Assembly: GCF_002205845.1 (NCBI RefSeq)
Contig: NZ_NISI01000013.1
Location: 84,609-148,608 of the forward strand
Direction of reading: 5' to 3'
Source of the DNA: Roseateles puraquae
GTDB lineage: Bacteria; Pseudomonadota; Gammaproteobacteria; Burkholderiales; Burkholderiaceae_C
DNA length: 64,000 bases
Shown: positions 8,468-17,848 of the stretch, piece by piece
Layout of the letters: each line of letters opens with the position of its first letter
Numbering within the stretch: the first letter of the stretch is position 1
Translations under genes and position numbers: made by a program
Notes under the pieces: generated by a model
Seen by the model: only the letters and a program-made list of their open reading frames with translations
The model's database searches: none
What the model was told of the DNA's origin: nothing

Positions 8468-11400
8468 TCAGCCGCACTGCCCCACATAGCCGCAGGCGGT
8501 GCAGAAGTCGCAACCGTCCTTGTGGATCATGGTGGCGTTGCCGCACTCCGGGCAGGGCTTGCCGGCCTGCACCTGCAAGCTGCCGGCGGGTGCGCCGAGC
8601 TTGGGCGCGGGGGTCTGCAGCAGGCCCATGTCGTTGAGCGGCTGGCCGGCTTCGTCGAGGATGCCCAGCATGGCGTAGCGGTGGATGATGAGCCGGGCCA
8701 CATAGGCCACGGTGGACGGCCACACCTGCTGGCGGCGCTCGCCACTGAGCGAAGGCACCGGCGCCATGAAGTGGCCCAGCGGCTCGCCCACGTTGAGCAG
8801 CTTGCGCAGCTTCATCGCGATCCAGCCCGGGTCCATGACCCGCATGTCCAGGCTCAGCAGGCGTGCCAGCCCATCCAGCGCCTTGGGGTAGTTGCCCGAG
8901 AAGCCCATCGCGCAGGGCCGCGTGACCGAGCCGCCTTCCGGCGTGGGCAGCACGACTTCCTTCAAGGTCAGCGTGAACTGCTCGTTCGTGGCCGGGTTGT
9001 CCACGTCGACCGCCCAGGCCAGCGTGCCGCTCACGCTGGTGCGCGGCTCGTTGCGGCTGAACATGGCGTCGACCACCGGCGTCGGGCCGCCTTCCGCCAG
9101 CGCGCCGAGCTGCTCGCAGCGCCAGCGGATGACGGCCGCCGTGGCCGCTACGACACCCGGGAAGAGGCGCTTCTCGCCGCCCGGCGGCATGGGCATCTCG
9201 AAGGCCCGCTCCTCGGCCACGGTGGCCAGCGCGTCGAGCTTGAGGCGCAGCCAGGCAGCGTCGTTCGTGCGCAGGTCGGTGGACAGCGTCTTGGCCAGCG
9301 CCGACAGGCCCCGCGGCTGCTCGGCGCCGTTGACCCACACCTCGAACGGCAGGTTGCGGCCGAACAGGCCGCCATCCGGCCCGTCCAGCGGCAGCTCGCC
9401 AATGAAGAGGGCGAAGTCGCCGTGCGGATGCTGGATGAGGTAGCTCCAGGCCGGGTTGCCGCCAGGCATCTCGGGGCGGCTGGGCCAGCGCAGCGAGGCG
9501 ACCACGGCCTGCGGCAGCCGCTCGACCTTCAAGCGCTGGTTGGTGCCATCAACGTCGGCCTTCAGCGGCTCCGGCTGCTTGACCTCCGGCGTGACCGACA
9601 GCACCGACCCCAGCACGCTGTTGGGCCGGTAAGTGGCCAGGCCCTTGAGCTTGGACTGCCAGGCCTGAACGTAGAGGTCCTGGAAGTCTTCGTACGGGTA
9701 GTCGGCCGGCACGTTGACCGTCTTGCTGATGGAGGTGTCAATGTAGGGCGCCACCGCCGCGACCATGGCGGCATGGTCCGCCGCGCTCAACTCCAGCGCC
9801 GTGACGAAGGCTTCGCTCAAGGGCGCGTCGGCGCCGAACAGGTGGCGGTACAGGCGCCAGGCGTGGTCTTCGACCTGGTACTCCTTGAATCCGCCGCCTT
9901 CGCTTTGCGGCAGGCGCTTCTTGCGGGTGTAGGCCCACGAGAAGGCAGGCTCGATGCCGTTGGAGGCGTTGTCCGCGAAGGCCAGGCTGATGGTGCCCGT
10001 GGGCGCGATGGACAGCAGATGGCTGTTGCGCAGACCCTGGCTGCGGATCTTGTCCTTCAGGGCCTGCGGCAGGCGCGAGGCAAAGCCGCCGCCCGAGAGA
10101 TAGAGGTCGGCATTGAACAGCGGGAAGCTGCCGCGCTCCACGGCGAGGTCGCTGGACGCGGCATAGGCGGCGTCGCGCATCAGCTCGGAGATGCGGCTGG
10201 CCATGTCGCGCGCGGCGGGCGTGTCGTAGCGCAGGTTGAGCATGACGAGGGCATCGCCCAGCCCGGTGAACCCGAGGCCCACGCGGCGCTTGTTGGCGGC
10301 CTCCTGGGCCTGCGCGGGCAGCGGCCAGGGCGTCACGTCGAGCACGTTATCGAGCATGCGGGTGGCCACCGCCACCACCTCGACAAAACCGGCTTCGTCG
10401 AACACGGGCTTGGCGCTGAAGGGGTCACGCACGAAGCGCGTCAAGTCGATGGAGCCGAGGCAGCAGCAGCCGTAGGGCGGAAGGGGTTGCTCAGCACAGT
10501 TGTGCACATAAAGCCCGTTGGCGTCGAAGGCGTGCACATGCTCGACCGTCACGTCGTAGACGGGCTCGACGCCATCGGGCTCGACGGCCTGAACGGTCGC
10601 CGTGAAGCGCTCGCGGTTGAGCTGGCGCCGGTAGCTGCCGAGCAGCTCAGCCAGGCGCACCTGCTTGGCGGTGTCTTCAAAGCCGACGAGATCGGCGAAG
10701 CGCTGCAGGTTGTCGCCACTGATGACGAGCTCATGCACGGCGCGGCGCTCGTACTCGCGTTCACCACCTTGGCCATCGGGCAGAGACTGAGGGCCCGCCG
10801 GATGCCGTTCCCGATAGATGGACGAGGCGATGCCCAGTCGCCCGAGCATGCGCTGCACGGCCTGCAGTTGTGCGAGATCGGCCTGGGTCAGGCGCACGCT
10901 GACACCCTTGTCCTGCGTGCCCTGCACCGAGCCGTCGGCGTCGAACAGCCCGCGCAGCAAACCCCGATGGAAGTCTGACGAGGTCGCCTCCATGGCCGGG
11001 GTGATGCGCTTGTTGCCGACGTTCGCCCCCAGGCTGAAGGCCAGGTCACGCAGCCCGGTCGACGCCAGCCGCGCCTCACCGCGACCCGCGATCGGACGCT
11101 GCCAACCTGCGAAGTCGGCGCGACTCGCGATGGCTGCACGCATGGCGGTCTCGGCGGCTTGCATGATGCCTTCTGTGCTCGCCGGGCGGTGCCAGACGTC
11201 GCTGCCGACGGCCTTGAGCTCCGGGCCCCAGACTGAGAGCACCGCCTTGTCAGCCTTGAGCGTGCCGTCCCCGATCAACAACCCCAGCAAATAGCCTTCG
11301 GCCTCGGTACGCGGGCCTTCCCATCCGGCAAGCGGGCGGTGGTCGTGCAGCATCAGCTCGTCGCCCGCCACCACGTCGCCGGCCGCCACCCATTGCGTCT

Positions 11401-12508
11401 CGACGAGGTAGCGCGTCTTGCGCTTGACGCGACGCACCGGATGGTCAGCGGTGAGGCGGAGCTGATGGCCCTCGCGGGTCTGCAGGCGCAACACGGGCTT
11501 GGTGCCCGTGGCGAAGAAGCCGGCCGACTCCGTGGCGTAGGCCTTGCCGTCGACGACGGCATGGAAGGGTTGGCCGATCAGGTCACGAACCAGGCGCGGG
11601 CCGTCGCTGGTCATCGTCCAGGTGTCGGCCGTCACGCAGGGGTTGGTCGCCGCGATGGTTTCGCAGTAATGCAGGTTGTTGTCGGCGTTGATGCGGTCCA
11701 GGAAGAGCACGCCGGGCTCGGCGTGGTCGTAGGTGGAGCGCATGACCTGGTCCCACAGGTCGCGGGCGCGCACCTTGCGGTAGACCCACAGGCCGTCGCC
11801 GCGCTGGTAGGCGCCGGCCTCCACCTGCTCGGCACTCGGCTGGGCCTTGTGCACCAGTTCCACCTCGCCGTCGGCCTGCACGGCCTGCATGAAGGCGTCG
11901 GTCACGCCGACCGAGATGTTGAAGTTGCGCAGGTCGCCCTGGTCCTTGGCGTGGATGAAGGCTTCGATGTCGGGATGGTCGCAGCGCAGCACGCCCATCT
12001 GGGCGCCGCGGCGGCTGCCGGCGCTTTCGACCGTCTCGCAGCTGCGGTCGAAGACCCGCATGTAGCTGATCGGGCCCGAGGCATGGCTGCGCGTGGAGCC
12101 GACCCAGGCGCCGGCCGGGCGGATGCGGGAGAAGTCGTAGCCGACGCCGCCGCCGCGGCGCATGGTTTCGGCGGCTTCGGTCAGCGCGGTGTAGATGCCA
12201 GGCACGCCGTCTTCGGCGGTGGCAATGGAGTCGCCCACCGGCTGCACGAAGCAGTTGATCAGCGTGGCCGACAGCTCGGTCCCGGCGGCCGACATGATGC
12301 GGCCGGCTGGCACGAAGCCGCGCTGCTGCGCCTGCAGGAAGGCCGCGGCCCAGCGGGCGCGCTCGGCGGGTTTTTCGGCCTGGGCGAGCGCGCGGGCGAC
12401 ACGCTCGCGCAGTTCGTCAGGCGTCTGCTCGCCGCCCTTGGCGTATTTCTCGAGGAGGACTTCGCTGGAGATGTCCTGCACGGGCAGGTCGGTGGTGCTG
12501 CTGCTCAT
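8468..12508 (-). CDS. nrdJ: Adenosylcobalamin-dependent ribonucleoside-diphosphate reductase (class II), intein-containing
   Basis: Reduces ribonucleotides to deoxyribonucleotides in the cytoplasm using a B12-generated thiyl radical. The start at 12508 gives [19 protein letters not shown]. The 1346-residue precursor includes a 380-residue intein (residues 291-670), leaving about 966 residues of enzyme after splicing. The N-terminal half shows the class II landmarks [18 protein letters not shown] and ETIAATNP. The intein follows NP directly, and the first extein residue after it is the Cys of [10 protein letters not shown], the family's thiyl-radical Cys with its partner Glu two residues on. 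The C-terminus has a TSCPD-type domain and a zinc-ribbon tail with CPECG and [14 protein letters not shown]. No NrdR box or cobalamin riboswitch is visible upstream. Confidence 0.95.
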   Translation of the reverse strand: MSSSTTDLPVQDISSEVLLEKYAKGGEQTPDELRERVARALAQAEKPAERARWAAAFLQAQQRGFVPAGRIMSAAGTELSATLINCFVQPVGDSIATAEDGVPGIYTALTEAAETMRRGGGVGYDFSRIRPAGAWVGSTRSHASGPISYMRVFDRSCETVESAGSRRGAQMGVLRCDHPDIEAFIHAKDQGDLRNFNISVGVTDAFMQAVQADGEVELVHKAQPSAEQVEAGAYQRGDGLWVYRKVRARDLWDQVMRSTYDHAEPGVLFLDRINADNNLHYCETIAATNPCVTADTWTMTSDGPRLVRDLIGQPFHAVVDGKAYATESAGFFATGTKPVLRLQTREGHQLRLTADHPVRRVKRKTRYLVETQWVAAGDVVAGDELMLHDHRPLAGWEGPRTEAEGYLLGLLIGDGTLKADKAVLSVWGPELKAVGSDVWHRPASTEGIMQAAETAMRAAIASRADFAGWQRPIAGRGEARLASTGLRDLAFSLGANVGNKRITPAMEATSSDFHRGLLRGLFDADGSVQGTQDKGVSVRLTQADLAQLQAVQRMLGRLGIASSIYRERHPAGPQSLPDGQGGEREYERRAVHELVISGDNLQRFADLVGFEDTAKQVRLAELLGSYRRQLNRERFTATVQAVEPDGVEPVYDVTVEHVHAFDANGLYVHNCAEQPLPPYGCCCLGSIDLTRFVRDPFSAKPVFDEAGFVEVVAVATRMLDNVLDVTPWPLPAQAQEAANKRRVGLGFTGLGDALVMLNLRYDTPAARDMASRISELMRDAAYAASSDLAVERGSFPLFNADLYLSGGGFASRLPQALKDKIRSQGLRNSHLLSIAPTGTISLAFADNASNGIEPAFSWAYTRKKRLPQSEGGGFKEYQVEDHAWRLYRHLFGADAPLSEAFVTALELSAADHAAMVAAVAPYIDTSISKTVNVPADYPYEDFQDLYVQAWQSKLKGLATYRPNSVLGSVLSVTPEVKQPEPLKADVDGTNQRLKVERLPQAVVASLRWPSRPEMPGGNPAWSYLIQHPHGDFALFIGELPLDGPDGGLFGRNLPFEVWVNGAEQPRGLSALAKTLSTDLRTNDAAWLRLKLDALATVAEERAFEMPMPPGGEKRLFPGVVAATAAVIRWRCEQLGALAEGGPTPVVDAMFSRNEPRTSVSGTLAWAVDVDNPATNEQFTLTLKEVVLPTPEGGSVTRPCAMGFSGNYPKALDGLARLLSLDMRVMDPGWIAMKLRKLLNVGEPLGHFMAPVPSLSGERRQQVWPSTVAYVARLIIHRYAMLGILDEAGQPLNDMGLLQTPAPKLGAPAGSLQVQAGKPCPECGNATMIHKDGCDFCTACGYVGQCG
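10499..11638 (-). other. Intein with LAGLIDADG homing endonuclease inside NrdJ
   Basis: A 380-residue protein-splicing element in frame within nrdJ. It starts with Cys ([13 protein letters not shown], block A). Block B is [12 protein letters not shown] with the TxxH signature. Two LAGLIDADG-type motifs, [12 protein letters not shown] and [12 protein letters not shown], form the endonuclease. It ends with [12 protein letters not shown]...LYVHN (blocks F and G, terminal His-Asn), followed by Cys as the +1 residue. All splicing residues are present, so it should splice. The insertion point, between NP and the catalytic Cys of the reductase, is a recurrent site for ribonucleotide-reductase inteins. 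The endonuclease motifs keep both acidic residues, so homing activity is plausible. Confidence 0.95.
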
Positions 12509-12693
12509 TGTTCTGGGCCCCGGATACTGGATGAAAAAACAGTCTAAGCCTCGCGAGCGGCGAGCGCCTTTGATTTTTCCGATGATGGCGGTCGGACAGG
12601 TGCGAAGCCTGCCCGCCAACCCACGGCCCGACCTTGACGGCCCTCAGACTCGCCTCATTCAGGCGCCCGTCAGACCGCCCGCCCGGCTGCCCG

Positions 12694-13269
12694 TCAGAAC
12701 GGATTGATGGTCTTCTCGCGCCGGTAATGGATGTAGCCGACGCTGGCGCCCGCCCGCAGGCCCACACCCAGGCGGATGGGGGCAAGGGTGATGCCCTTCA
12801 AGCGCTGGTAATTGATGCCCGCGCCGCCGATGTAGTAGAGGCTGCCGTCCACGCCGGGGAAGCGCTGGTAGATGTCGGCGGCCTTGGGCAGGTGATAGAC
12901 CAGCGTGAACACCTTGGACGCGTTGGCCCCGAGATCGAAGCCGATGGACGGGCCAGCCCAGAAGACCTTGCTGCCACCCCCGCCCTTCATCATCAGCTCG
13001 CCCTCGCCGTAGCGCAGGCCCACGGTGATGGCGGCGCCGGCTTCCTCGCCCTTGATGTAGGCATTGGGGCGCCCCTGCTCCTTGAAGGCCTTCTCGATGA
13101 CCTTGGCCAGGCCTTCGGTGGTCTGGCCAAAGAAGTCGGTGGCGGCCTTGAGGATGGAGTCCTGGTCGTAGGTGGCGTCCTTGTCTTTGTCGTCGGTGGC
13201 CAGGGCCGGCAGGCTCGTGGCGGCAGCCAGGGCGGCAAGATGCTGGAGGTGGCGGCGGCGGTCGATCAT
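12694..13269 (-). CDS. DUF1134/EipA-family envelope protein
   Basis: A 191-residue periplasmic protein with a signal peptide (MIDRRRHLQHLAALAAATSLPALA). An AGGAG lies a few bases before the ATG at 13269. The mature part carries the glycine-rich beta segments typical of the DUF1134 family: GLRYGEGELMMKGGGGSKVFW, SIGFDLGANASKVFTLVYHL and GGAGINYQRLKGITLAPIRL. The best-studied member, EipA of Brucella, supports cell-envelope integrity. The gene is divergent from the small gene at 13378 and is 185 nt upstream of nrdJ on the same strand, with no sign of co-transcription. Confidence 0.85.
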   Translation of the reverse strand: MIDRRRHLQHLAALAAATSLPALATDDKDKDATYDQDSILKAATDFFGQTTEGLAKVIEKAFKEQGRPNAYIKGEEAGAAITVGLRYGEGELMMKGGGGSKVFWAGPSIGFDLGANASKVFTLVYHLPKAADIYQRFPGVDGSLYYIGGAGINYQRLKGITLAPIRLGVGLRAGASVGYIHYRREKTINPF

Positions 13270-13377
13270 CGGGAGCTCCTGCAGAAGGGTCGGAGGTGAA
13301 AACACCGCCCCAGCATAGCCAACGGACTGTGAACTTTGTCCGCCCGTTGCCCCTGCACACAACCTAGACTCGTTTGA

Positions 13378-13809
13378 ATGTCCAACCCCGACCTGCAGCG
13401 GCTGTCGGCCGCCCTCGAATACGTGGACCTCGCCGCCGGGCTCTATCTGGCAGGCGGTGCCGACCACGCTGCGCGGCTGCTGGCCGCCGCCGCCGAGCAG
13501 CAGCTGGGCGACCTCGTGCAGCTGATCGACGCGCCCAGCGCCACCGTGGACACCCGCGAGCTGCTGGCCCGCATCGCCAAGGCGCACCGGCCTGCGGTGG
13601 TCGCGCCCCGTGAGAGCCCGGAGCGCCACTGGGACGCCGAGCCCGTGGAGACGGACGCCACCCGTGAGGAGATCGTCGCCCTGCTGCGCGCTTCCTGGTT
13701 CATGCTGGAAGCCATGGGGCTGGCCTCGCTGGCACCCGCCCGGCTGCAGGAGGCGGTCGAGCACAGCACGGTCTTCAGCGGCGGCACGACGCTGGAACCC
13801 TTCGTCTAG
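13378..13809 (+). CDS. Hypothetical alpha-helical protein
   Basis: A 143-residue cytoplasmic protein, strongly helical and acidic, beginning MSNPDLQRLSAALEYVDLAAG and ending SGGTTLEPFV. No signal peptide or membrane segment. I do not recognise a family. It precedes a PilZ-domain gene by about 30 nt on the same strand, so the two may form a small operon. Codon use and GC content are like the surrounding genes, so a real gene is likely. Confidence 0.6.
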   Translation: MSNPDLQRLSAALEYVDLAAGLYLAGGADHAARLLAAAAEQQLGDLVQLIDAPSATVDTRELLARIAKAHRPAVVAPRESPERHWDAEPVETDATREEIVALLRASWFMLEAMGLASLAPARLQEAVEHSTVFSGGTTLEPFV

Positions 13810-13840
13810 CATCCGCTCTCCAACCGCCCGGGAGACCATC

Positions 13841-14215
13841 ATCAGCACCGAACGCCGCCAATTCGCCCGCGTCGCCTTCGCCGCCGGCGCCGAGCTGATC
13901 ACGACCCAGGCACGCCTGGTCTGCCAGGTGATCGACATCTCGCTGAAGGGCGTGCTGCTGCAGCTGCCCGCCGGCACGGCACCTCGGGCGGGCATGCCCT
14001 GCCTGGTCAACCTGCCGCTGGCCTCGGGCGAGGAAGCCATCGCCATGGCCGGCGAGCTGGCGCATGTGGAGAACGGCCATGCCGGCGTGCTCTGCCGCAG
14101 CATCGACCTCGAATCCATCACCCACCTGCGCCGCCTCATCGAGGTCAACCTCGGCGACCCAGCCGCCTCCGAGCGGGAACTCAAGGCCCTGATTGCCGCG
14201 GCCAGGGCCGGCTGA
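13841..14215 (+). CDS. PilZ-domain c-di-GMP-binding protein (non-standard ATC start)
   Basis: A 124-residue single-domain PilZ protein. It shows both c-di-GMP contact motifs: ERRQFAR (RxxxR) at the N-terminus and DISLKG (DxSxxG) about 30 residues on. PilZ proteins act as c-di-GMP-responsive adaptors in motility or polysaccharide control. No ATG, GTG or TTG lies near the expected start. The natural N-terminus (x)STERRQFARV begins at an ATC at 13841, preceded by another ATC and by GGGAG at 13830-13834 with good spacing. The gene therefore either uses a rare ATC start or carries a base change. The only standard in-frame start, far upstream at 13610, would overlap the previous gene by 200 nt and add residues unlike PilZ proteins. 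Confidence 0.75.
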   Translation: MSTERRQFARVAFAAGAELITTQARLVCQVIDISLKGVLLQLPAGTAPRAGMPCLVNLPLASGEEAIAMAGELAHVENGHAGVLCRSIDLESITHLRRLIEVNLGDPAASERELKALIAAARAG

Positions 14216-14272
14216 GCCGAGTTCGTCGCACGCCGCTCGTCGGGCGCCCGGCGCCCGGCCGAGAATGCCCGC

Positions 14273-15370
14273 ATGGAGGATCTCACCCCCTTGCAGGCGT
14301 TTCGCCGCGTGTGCAACCTGCGCATGCTGGCTGGCGTCTACTACTTCTGCCTGCTGCACGCGGTCGCGCGTTCGCTGTCCTGGTTCGGCGAAGACGGCAA
14401 GCCGTTTCTCGACGCGCTGTTCGAGCTGGTGCGCTTCAGTCGCCAGTCGCTGCTGACCGGCATCTCGCTGATGCTGCTGGTGGCGCTGGCCGAGGCCTTG
14501 CTGGCCAGCCGGCGCTGGCGCCCGGCGGCGGCGCTGGCGGTGCAGTCCCTGGCCGTTGGCCTGGGCGCGGCGCTGGGTACCTATCTCCGCTATGCCGTCG
14601 CGTCGCTCGAAAACCCCGACACCCAGCTGCGCGCGGGCTGGGCCTTGTCCACCATCGCCATCTGGACGGTCCTGGGCGGCATGGCCTACACCTTGCTGCG
14701 CGTGAGCCGCGCCCAGCGGGAAGGGCGTGACGAGCTGACCCGGCTCTTCCGTGAGCGGGAGGCCCTCAAGACGCAGCAGACCGAAGCGCAACTCTCGGCC
14801 CTGAACGCCCAGATCGAGCCGCACTTCCTGTTCAACACCCTGGCCAATGTGAAGCGCCTCTACGAAACCCACCCGGAGCGCGGCCGCCACATGCTGGTGG
14901 CGCTGATCGCCTACCTGCGAGCCGCCCTGCCCGGCATGCGGCGGCATGAATCCACGCTGGCTGAGGAGCTGGAACTGGTGCGCCACTACCTGGCCATCCT
15001 GCAGATGCGGATGGGCGAACGCCTGTCCTTCGCCATCCAGGCGGCCCCTGAGCTGCTGTCGGCGCGCCTGCCCACCCTCGTGCTGCCCACGCTGGTGGAG
15101 AACGCCATCAAGCACGGCCTGTCGCCCCTGCCGCAGGGCGGGCACATCGACATCCGCGCCGGGCACACCGCGGACGGCGGGCTGACGGTCGAGGTGGCCG
15201 ACAACGGCCAGGGCTTTGGCGCGGCCAGCGGCGGCGCCGGCGTGGGCCTGGCCAACACCCGGGCCCGACTGGCCGGCCGCTTCGGCGACGCGGCCTCGCT
15301 GGAGCTGCAAGCCGCCGAGCCCCACGGCGTCGTCGCCCGGGTGCGCCTGCCGGCCGAGGCCTTGGCGTGA
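14273..15370 (+). CDS. LytS/AlgZ-type sensor histidine kinase
   Basis: A 365-residue membrane kinase of the His_kinase (PF06580) family that phosphorylates LytTR-type regulators. Four or so hydrophobic helices occupy residues 15-150 with no large periplasmic domain. The phospho-acceptor motif is AQIEPHFLFNTLANVKRL (His near residue 184). The ATP-binding domain has the N box ENAIKHGL and the G box NGQGFGAA...GVGLANTRARL. Its stop overlaps the GTG start of the next gene (GTGA), and a LytTR response regulator is third in the operon. Confidence 0.9.
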   Translation: MEDLTPLQAFRRVCNLRMLAGVYYFCLLHAVARSLSWFGEDGKPFLDALFELVRFSRQSLLTGISLMLLVALAEALLASRRWRPAAALAVQSLAVGLGAALGTYLRYAVASLENPDTQLRAGWALSTIAIWTVLGGMAYTLLRVSRAQREGRDELTRLFREREALKTQQTEAQLSALNAQIEPHFLFNTLANVKRLYETHPERGRHMLVALIAYLRAALPGMRRHESTLAEELELVRHYLAILQMRMGERLSFAIQAAPELLSARLPTLVLPTLVENAIKHGLSPLPQGGHIDIRAGHTADGGLTVEVADNGQGFGAASGGAGVGLANTRARLAGRFGDAASLELQAAEPHGVVARVRLPAEALA

Positions 15371-16413
15371 TCCGGCACCTGCTGGGCTCGTGGCGCTCCC
15401 TGCGCGGGGAGGAAGCCTTGGCGTTCGTCGTTGCGGCCCTGCTGTTCGGCGCCATCGACCTGGCCGCGTTGCTGGAAATGAACGTAGGCGACGAACTGCC
15501 CCAGGTGCTGGCGCGGCATTTCATCGTGCCCATCGTCAGCGGCGTGGTGCTGGTGCTGTGCTGGCTGCCCGCGGCCCGCAGCAGCCCCATCCACCCCCAG
15601 CGGCGGCAGCGCCTGGTGCTGGCGACGCTGCTGGGGTCGGTGCTGAGCATCGCCATCGTCTACCCGCTGGCCGACGCCCTGCCCTGGCGCTCGCTGTGCG
15701 ACATCTACGCCGCGAGCAAGGGCAAGCCGCGCTGCATGACGATGCGGCCCGTCGCGCTGATCGGGGATGCGCTGTGGGTGTTCATGCCGGCGCTGATGAT
15801 CGTCGGCGTGCTGGAGTTCCGCACCGTGCGCCGCCGCCAGGCGCAGGCCGCGCAGGACCTGCTGCGCGAGCACAGCCAACTGCGCCGCCATGCCCTGGCC
15901 GCCCGGCTGGCCGCCTTGCAGGCCCAGGTCGACCCGGCCCTGCTGTTCGATGCGCTGGTGTCGGTGGAGCAGGCCTACGACCGCCACGACCCGGCCGCCA
16001 GCGCGCGGCTGGAGCGGCTGATCCGGCACCTGCGCGTGGCCCTGCCGCGCCTGCGTGAAGCCGGCGCGACGCTGGGCGGCGAGGCCGAGTTGATCGCCAG
16101 CTACCTCGACCTGCTGCGCGACCTCAACGGCACGCCGCCCGCCTTCGACGTCGACCTGGGCACGCGCAGCGCCACGCCGCTGCCCCCGATGCTGCTGCTG
16201 CCCCTCGTGCAACGCGCACTGCGATTGGGGCCGCCAGCGCAGTGCTGGCTGCGCGCCGGCACGGTCATCACGCTGGGCTTCGACCGCGAAGGCCTGTGCG
16301 CCGATGATGGCGAGCTGGCCGCCCTGCGCGAGCGGGTGGCCGCCCTGGACGCCCGGCTGGTGTGCCACAGCGGCAATGGCCGCACCGAATTCATCCTGGA
16401 GCTTGCGTCGTGA
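15367..16413 (+). CDS. Degenerate LytS-like kinase homologue lacking catalytic residues
   Basis: A 348-residue protein translationally coupled to the intact kinase before it (GTGA overlap) and to the regulator after it. It keeps the layout of a LytS kinase: four membrane helices (about residues 20-150), then a dimerisation-like segment and a remnant ATP-binding domain. The phospho-acceptor motif reads LQAQVDPALLFDALVSVEQ, so the conserved HFLFN is replaced and the His is gone. The N box reads LLLPLVQRALRLG, without the Asn, and no glycine-rich G box remains. It cannot act as a normal kinase; a role as a heterodimer partner or sensor subunit of the neighbouring kinase is inference. Confidence 0.8.
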   Translation: MIRHLLGSWRSLRGEEALAFVVAALLFGAIDLAALLEMNVGDELPQVLARHFIVPIVSGVVLVLCWLPAARSSPIHPQRRQRLVLATLLGSVLSIAIVYPLADALPWRSLCDIYAASKGKPRCMTMRPVALIGDALWVFMPALMIVGVLEFRTVRRRQAQAAQDLLREHSQLRRHALAARLAALQAQVDPALLFDALVSVEQAYDRHDPAASARLERLIRHLRVALPRLREAGATLGGEAELIASYLDLLRDLNGTPPAFDVDLGTRSATPLPPMLLLPLVQRALRLGPPAQCWLRAGTVITLGFDREGLCADDGELAALRERVAALDARLVCHSGNGRTEFILELAS

Positions 16414-17180
16414 CCCTGATCGCCCCCACCGCCGTCGTCGCCGAAGACGAAGCCGCGCTGCGCGGCGAGCTGGTCGAGCAGCTCGGCAAGCTGTGGCCCG
16501 AACTGAGCATCGTCGGCGAAGCGGCCGACGGGCTGGAGGCCCTGCGCCTGCTGGACCAGCATCAACCGGACATCCTCTTCCTGGACATCGAGATGCCCGG
16601 CGCCACAGGCATCGATGTGGCCCGTCAGGTCAACGGCCGCGCGCACGTCGTCTTCGTCACGGCCTACGACCAATACGCCGTCGCGGCCTTCGACCAGGGG
16701 GCGGTCGACTACCTGCTCAAGCCGCTGGCCGGGGCCCGCCTGTTCACGGCCATCTCTCGCCTCAAGTCACGCCTGGGCCAGGCCCCGGCGCAGCTCTCCG
16801 GCGTGCTGGACCAGATCAGCACGCGCCCCGCCGCCGCGCCGTCCGCCACCCGCGCGCCGCTGCGCTGGATCAACGCCTCGGTGGGCCAGACGCTGCGGCT
16901 CATCACGGTCGACGAGGTGATGTTCTTCCAGAGCGACAACAAGTACACGCGGCTCGGTCTGAAGGACGGCGAGGCGTTGATCCGCAAGCCGCTGAAGGAA
17001 CTCATCGACGAACTCGACCCGCAGCAGTTCTGGCAGATCCACCGCTCCACGCTGGTCAACGTGAATGCCATTGCGAGCGTCAGCCGGGATTACCGGGGGC
17101 GGATGCAGATCAAGCTCAAGCATGGGACGGAGAGCTTGTTGGTGGCGGAGAGTTGTGCGCATCTGTTCAGGCAGATGTGA
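16410..17180 (+). CDS. LytTR-family response regulator
   Basis: A 256-residue DNA-binding regulator starting at GTG 16410, whose first bases overlap the preceding stop. Residues 1-120 form a receiver domain with the acidic pair AEDE, the phospho-acceptor in ILFLDIEMPG, and the conserved Thr and Lys in FVTAYDQYAV and YLLKPL. Residues 150-256 form a LytTR domain (EVMFFQSDNKYTRLGL, FWQIHRSTLVNVNAI). It completes a three-gene signalling operon with one intact and one degenerate kinase. The regulated genes are unknown. Confidence 0.9.
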   Translation: MTLIAPTAVVAEDEAALRGELVEQLGKLWPELSIVGEAADGLEALRLLDQHQPDILFLDIEMPGATGIDVARQVNGRAHVVFVTAYDQYAVAAFDQGAVDYLLKPLAGARLFTAISRLKSRLGQAPAQLSGVLDQISTRPAAAPSATRAPLRWINASVGQTLRLITVDEVMFFQSDNKYTRLGLKDGEALIRKPLKELIDELDPQQFWQIHRSTLVNVNAIASVSRDYRGRMQIKLKHGTESLLVAESCAHLFRQM

Positions 17181-17848
17181 CCTTCGTCCCGAGGGGCTGG
17201 TCTTTGCTGGGCTTTGTGGCTGGGGGCTTTTGCTGGGAGCCTTTGGTGTTCGGTGCACCGTGCCGGGAGTCCGCCCCGGCGGGCGGGTAACTTTCTTCTG
17301 CTGCGCCAGAAGAAAGTCACCAAAGAAGAGGCGCTGAACCGCAAGTCGCCTCTGGCCTGCGAAGGACATCGCGCGAAAACAAGCGCTCAGAGCCTCAGAC
17401 GAGGCGAGCCGCTGCGCTCTCGCTGCTGACCCTATCCAGGCCTCGCGTCATCCACCGCTTGTGCGGTCAACGTCGGCTGCACGCCGAACTCACGAGTTGA
17501 ATACCAAGCGCCGTCGACGGCGCGTCGTGGCGGTTGGTGCATTCACTGGTGAGCCCGGCGTACAGCCGGCGTTAACGGGCATGAAGGCCCGATGGATGGT
17601 GCCCGTGACAGGGACAGCAGCGAGAGCGCAGCGGGTCGCTTCGGCGCACAAGCTGAGCACGAGTTTTCGCGCGTGAGCTTCAGCACCAGCCCGATGACTT
17701 GCGGTTCAGCGCCTCTCTTTTGGTGACTTTTCTCTGGCGCGACAGAGAAAAGTTACTCGCCCGCCGGGGCGAACTCCCGGCACGGTGCACTGAGTCGAAA
17801 GGCTCTCTGCAAAGGCCTCCCCAACAACAACAACAACTCAAGCGCATC
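17181..17848. other. 668-nt non-coding region occupied by an inverted-repeat element
   Basis: Between the LytTR regulator and the lipase-like gene there is no credible coding sequence. Most of it is the inverted-repeat element at 17252-17791. The remainder is GC-rich linker and a CAA-repeat-rich segment (17821-17838) just before the hydrolase start. Confidence 0.7.
17252..17791. repeat. Large imperfect inverted repeat (about 180-nt arms), MITE-like
   Basis: The left arm (17252-17433) and right arm (17611-17791) are reverse complements over most of their length. Shared blocks include GGTGCACCGTGCCGGGAGT, GCGCTGAACCGCAAGTC and CGCTGCGCTCTCGCTGCTG. Each arm contains its own smaller hairpin built on AACTTTCTT...AAGAAAGT. 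About 177 nt lie between the arms. There is no transposase and I see no clear target-site duplication. Similar GTAACTTTCTT...AAAGTCACC repeats are common between genes in Burkholderiales genomes, so this is probably a dispersed non-autonomous element. Confidence 0.8.

Noticed and set aside
8402..10978. A long open frame of 858 codons on the plus strand opposite nrdJ
   Set aside because: It lies antisense to the clearly homologous NrdJ and intein. Its translation is rich in His, Gln, Arg and Gly without domain pattern, as expected for the complementary strand of GC-rich coding DNA.
12509..12693. Cobalamin riboswitch or NrdR box upstream of nrdJ
   Set aside because: Neither the B12-box sequence nor a palindromic NrdR box is present in this gap.
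17699..17848. N-terminal extension of the lipase-like protein
   Set aside because: The extension is encoded by the right arm of the inverted repeat and by a CAA-rich stretch; the ATG at 17849 is the sensible start.
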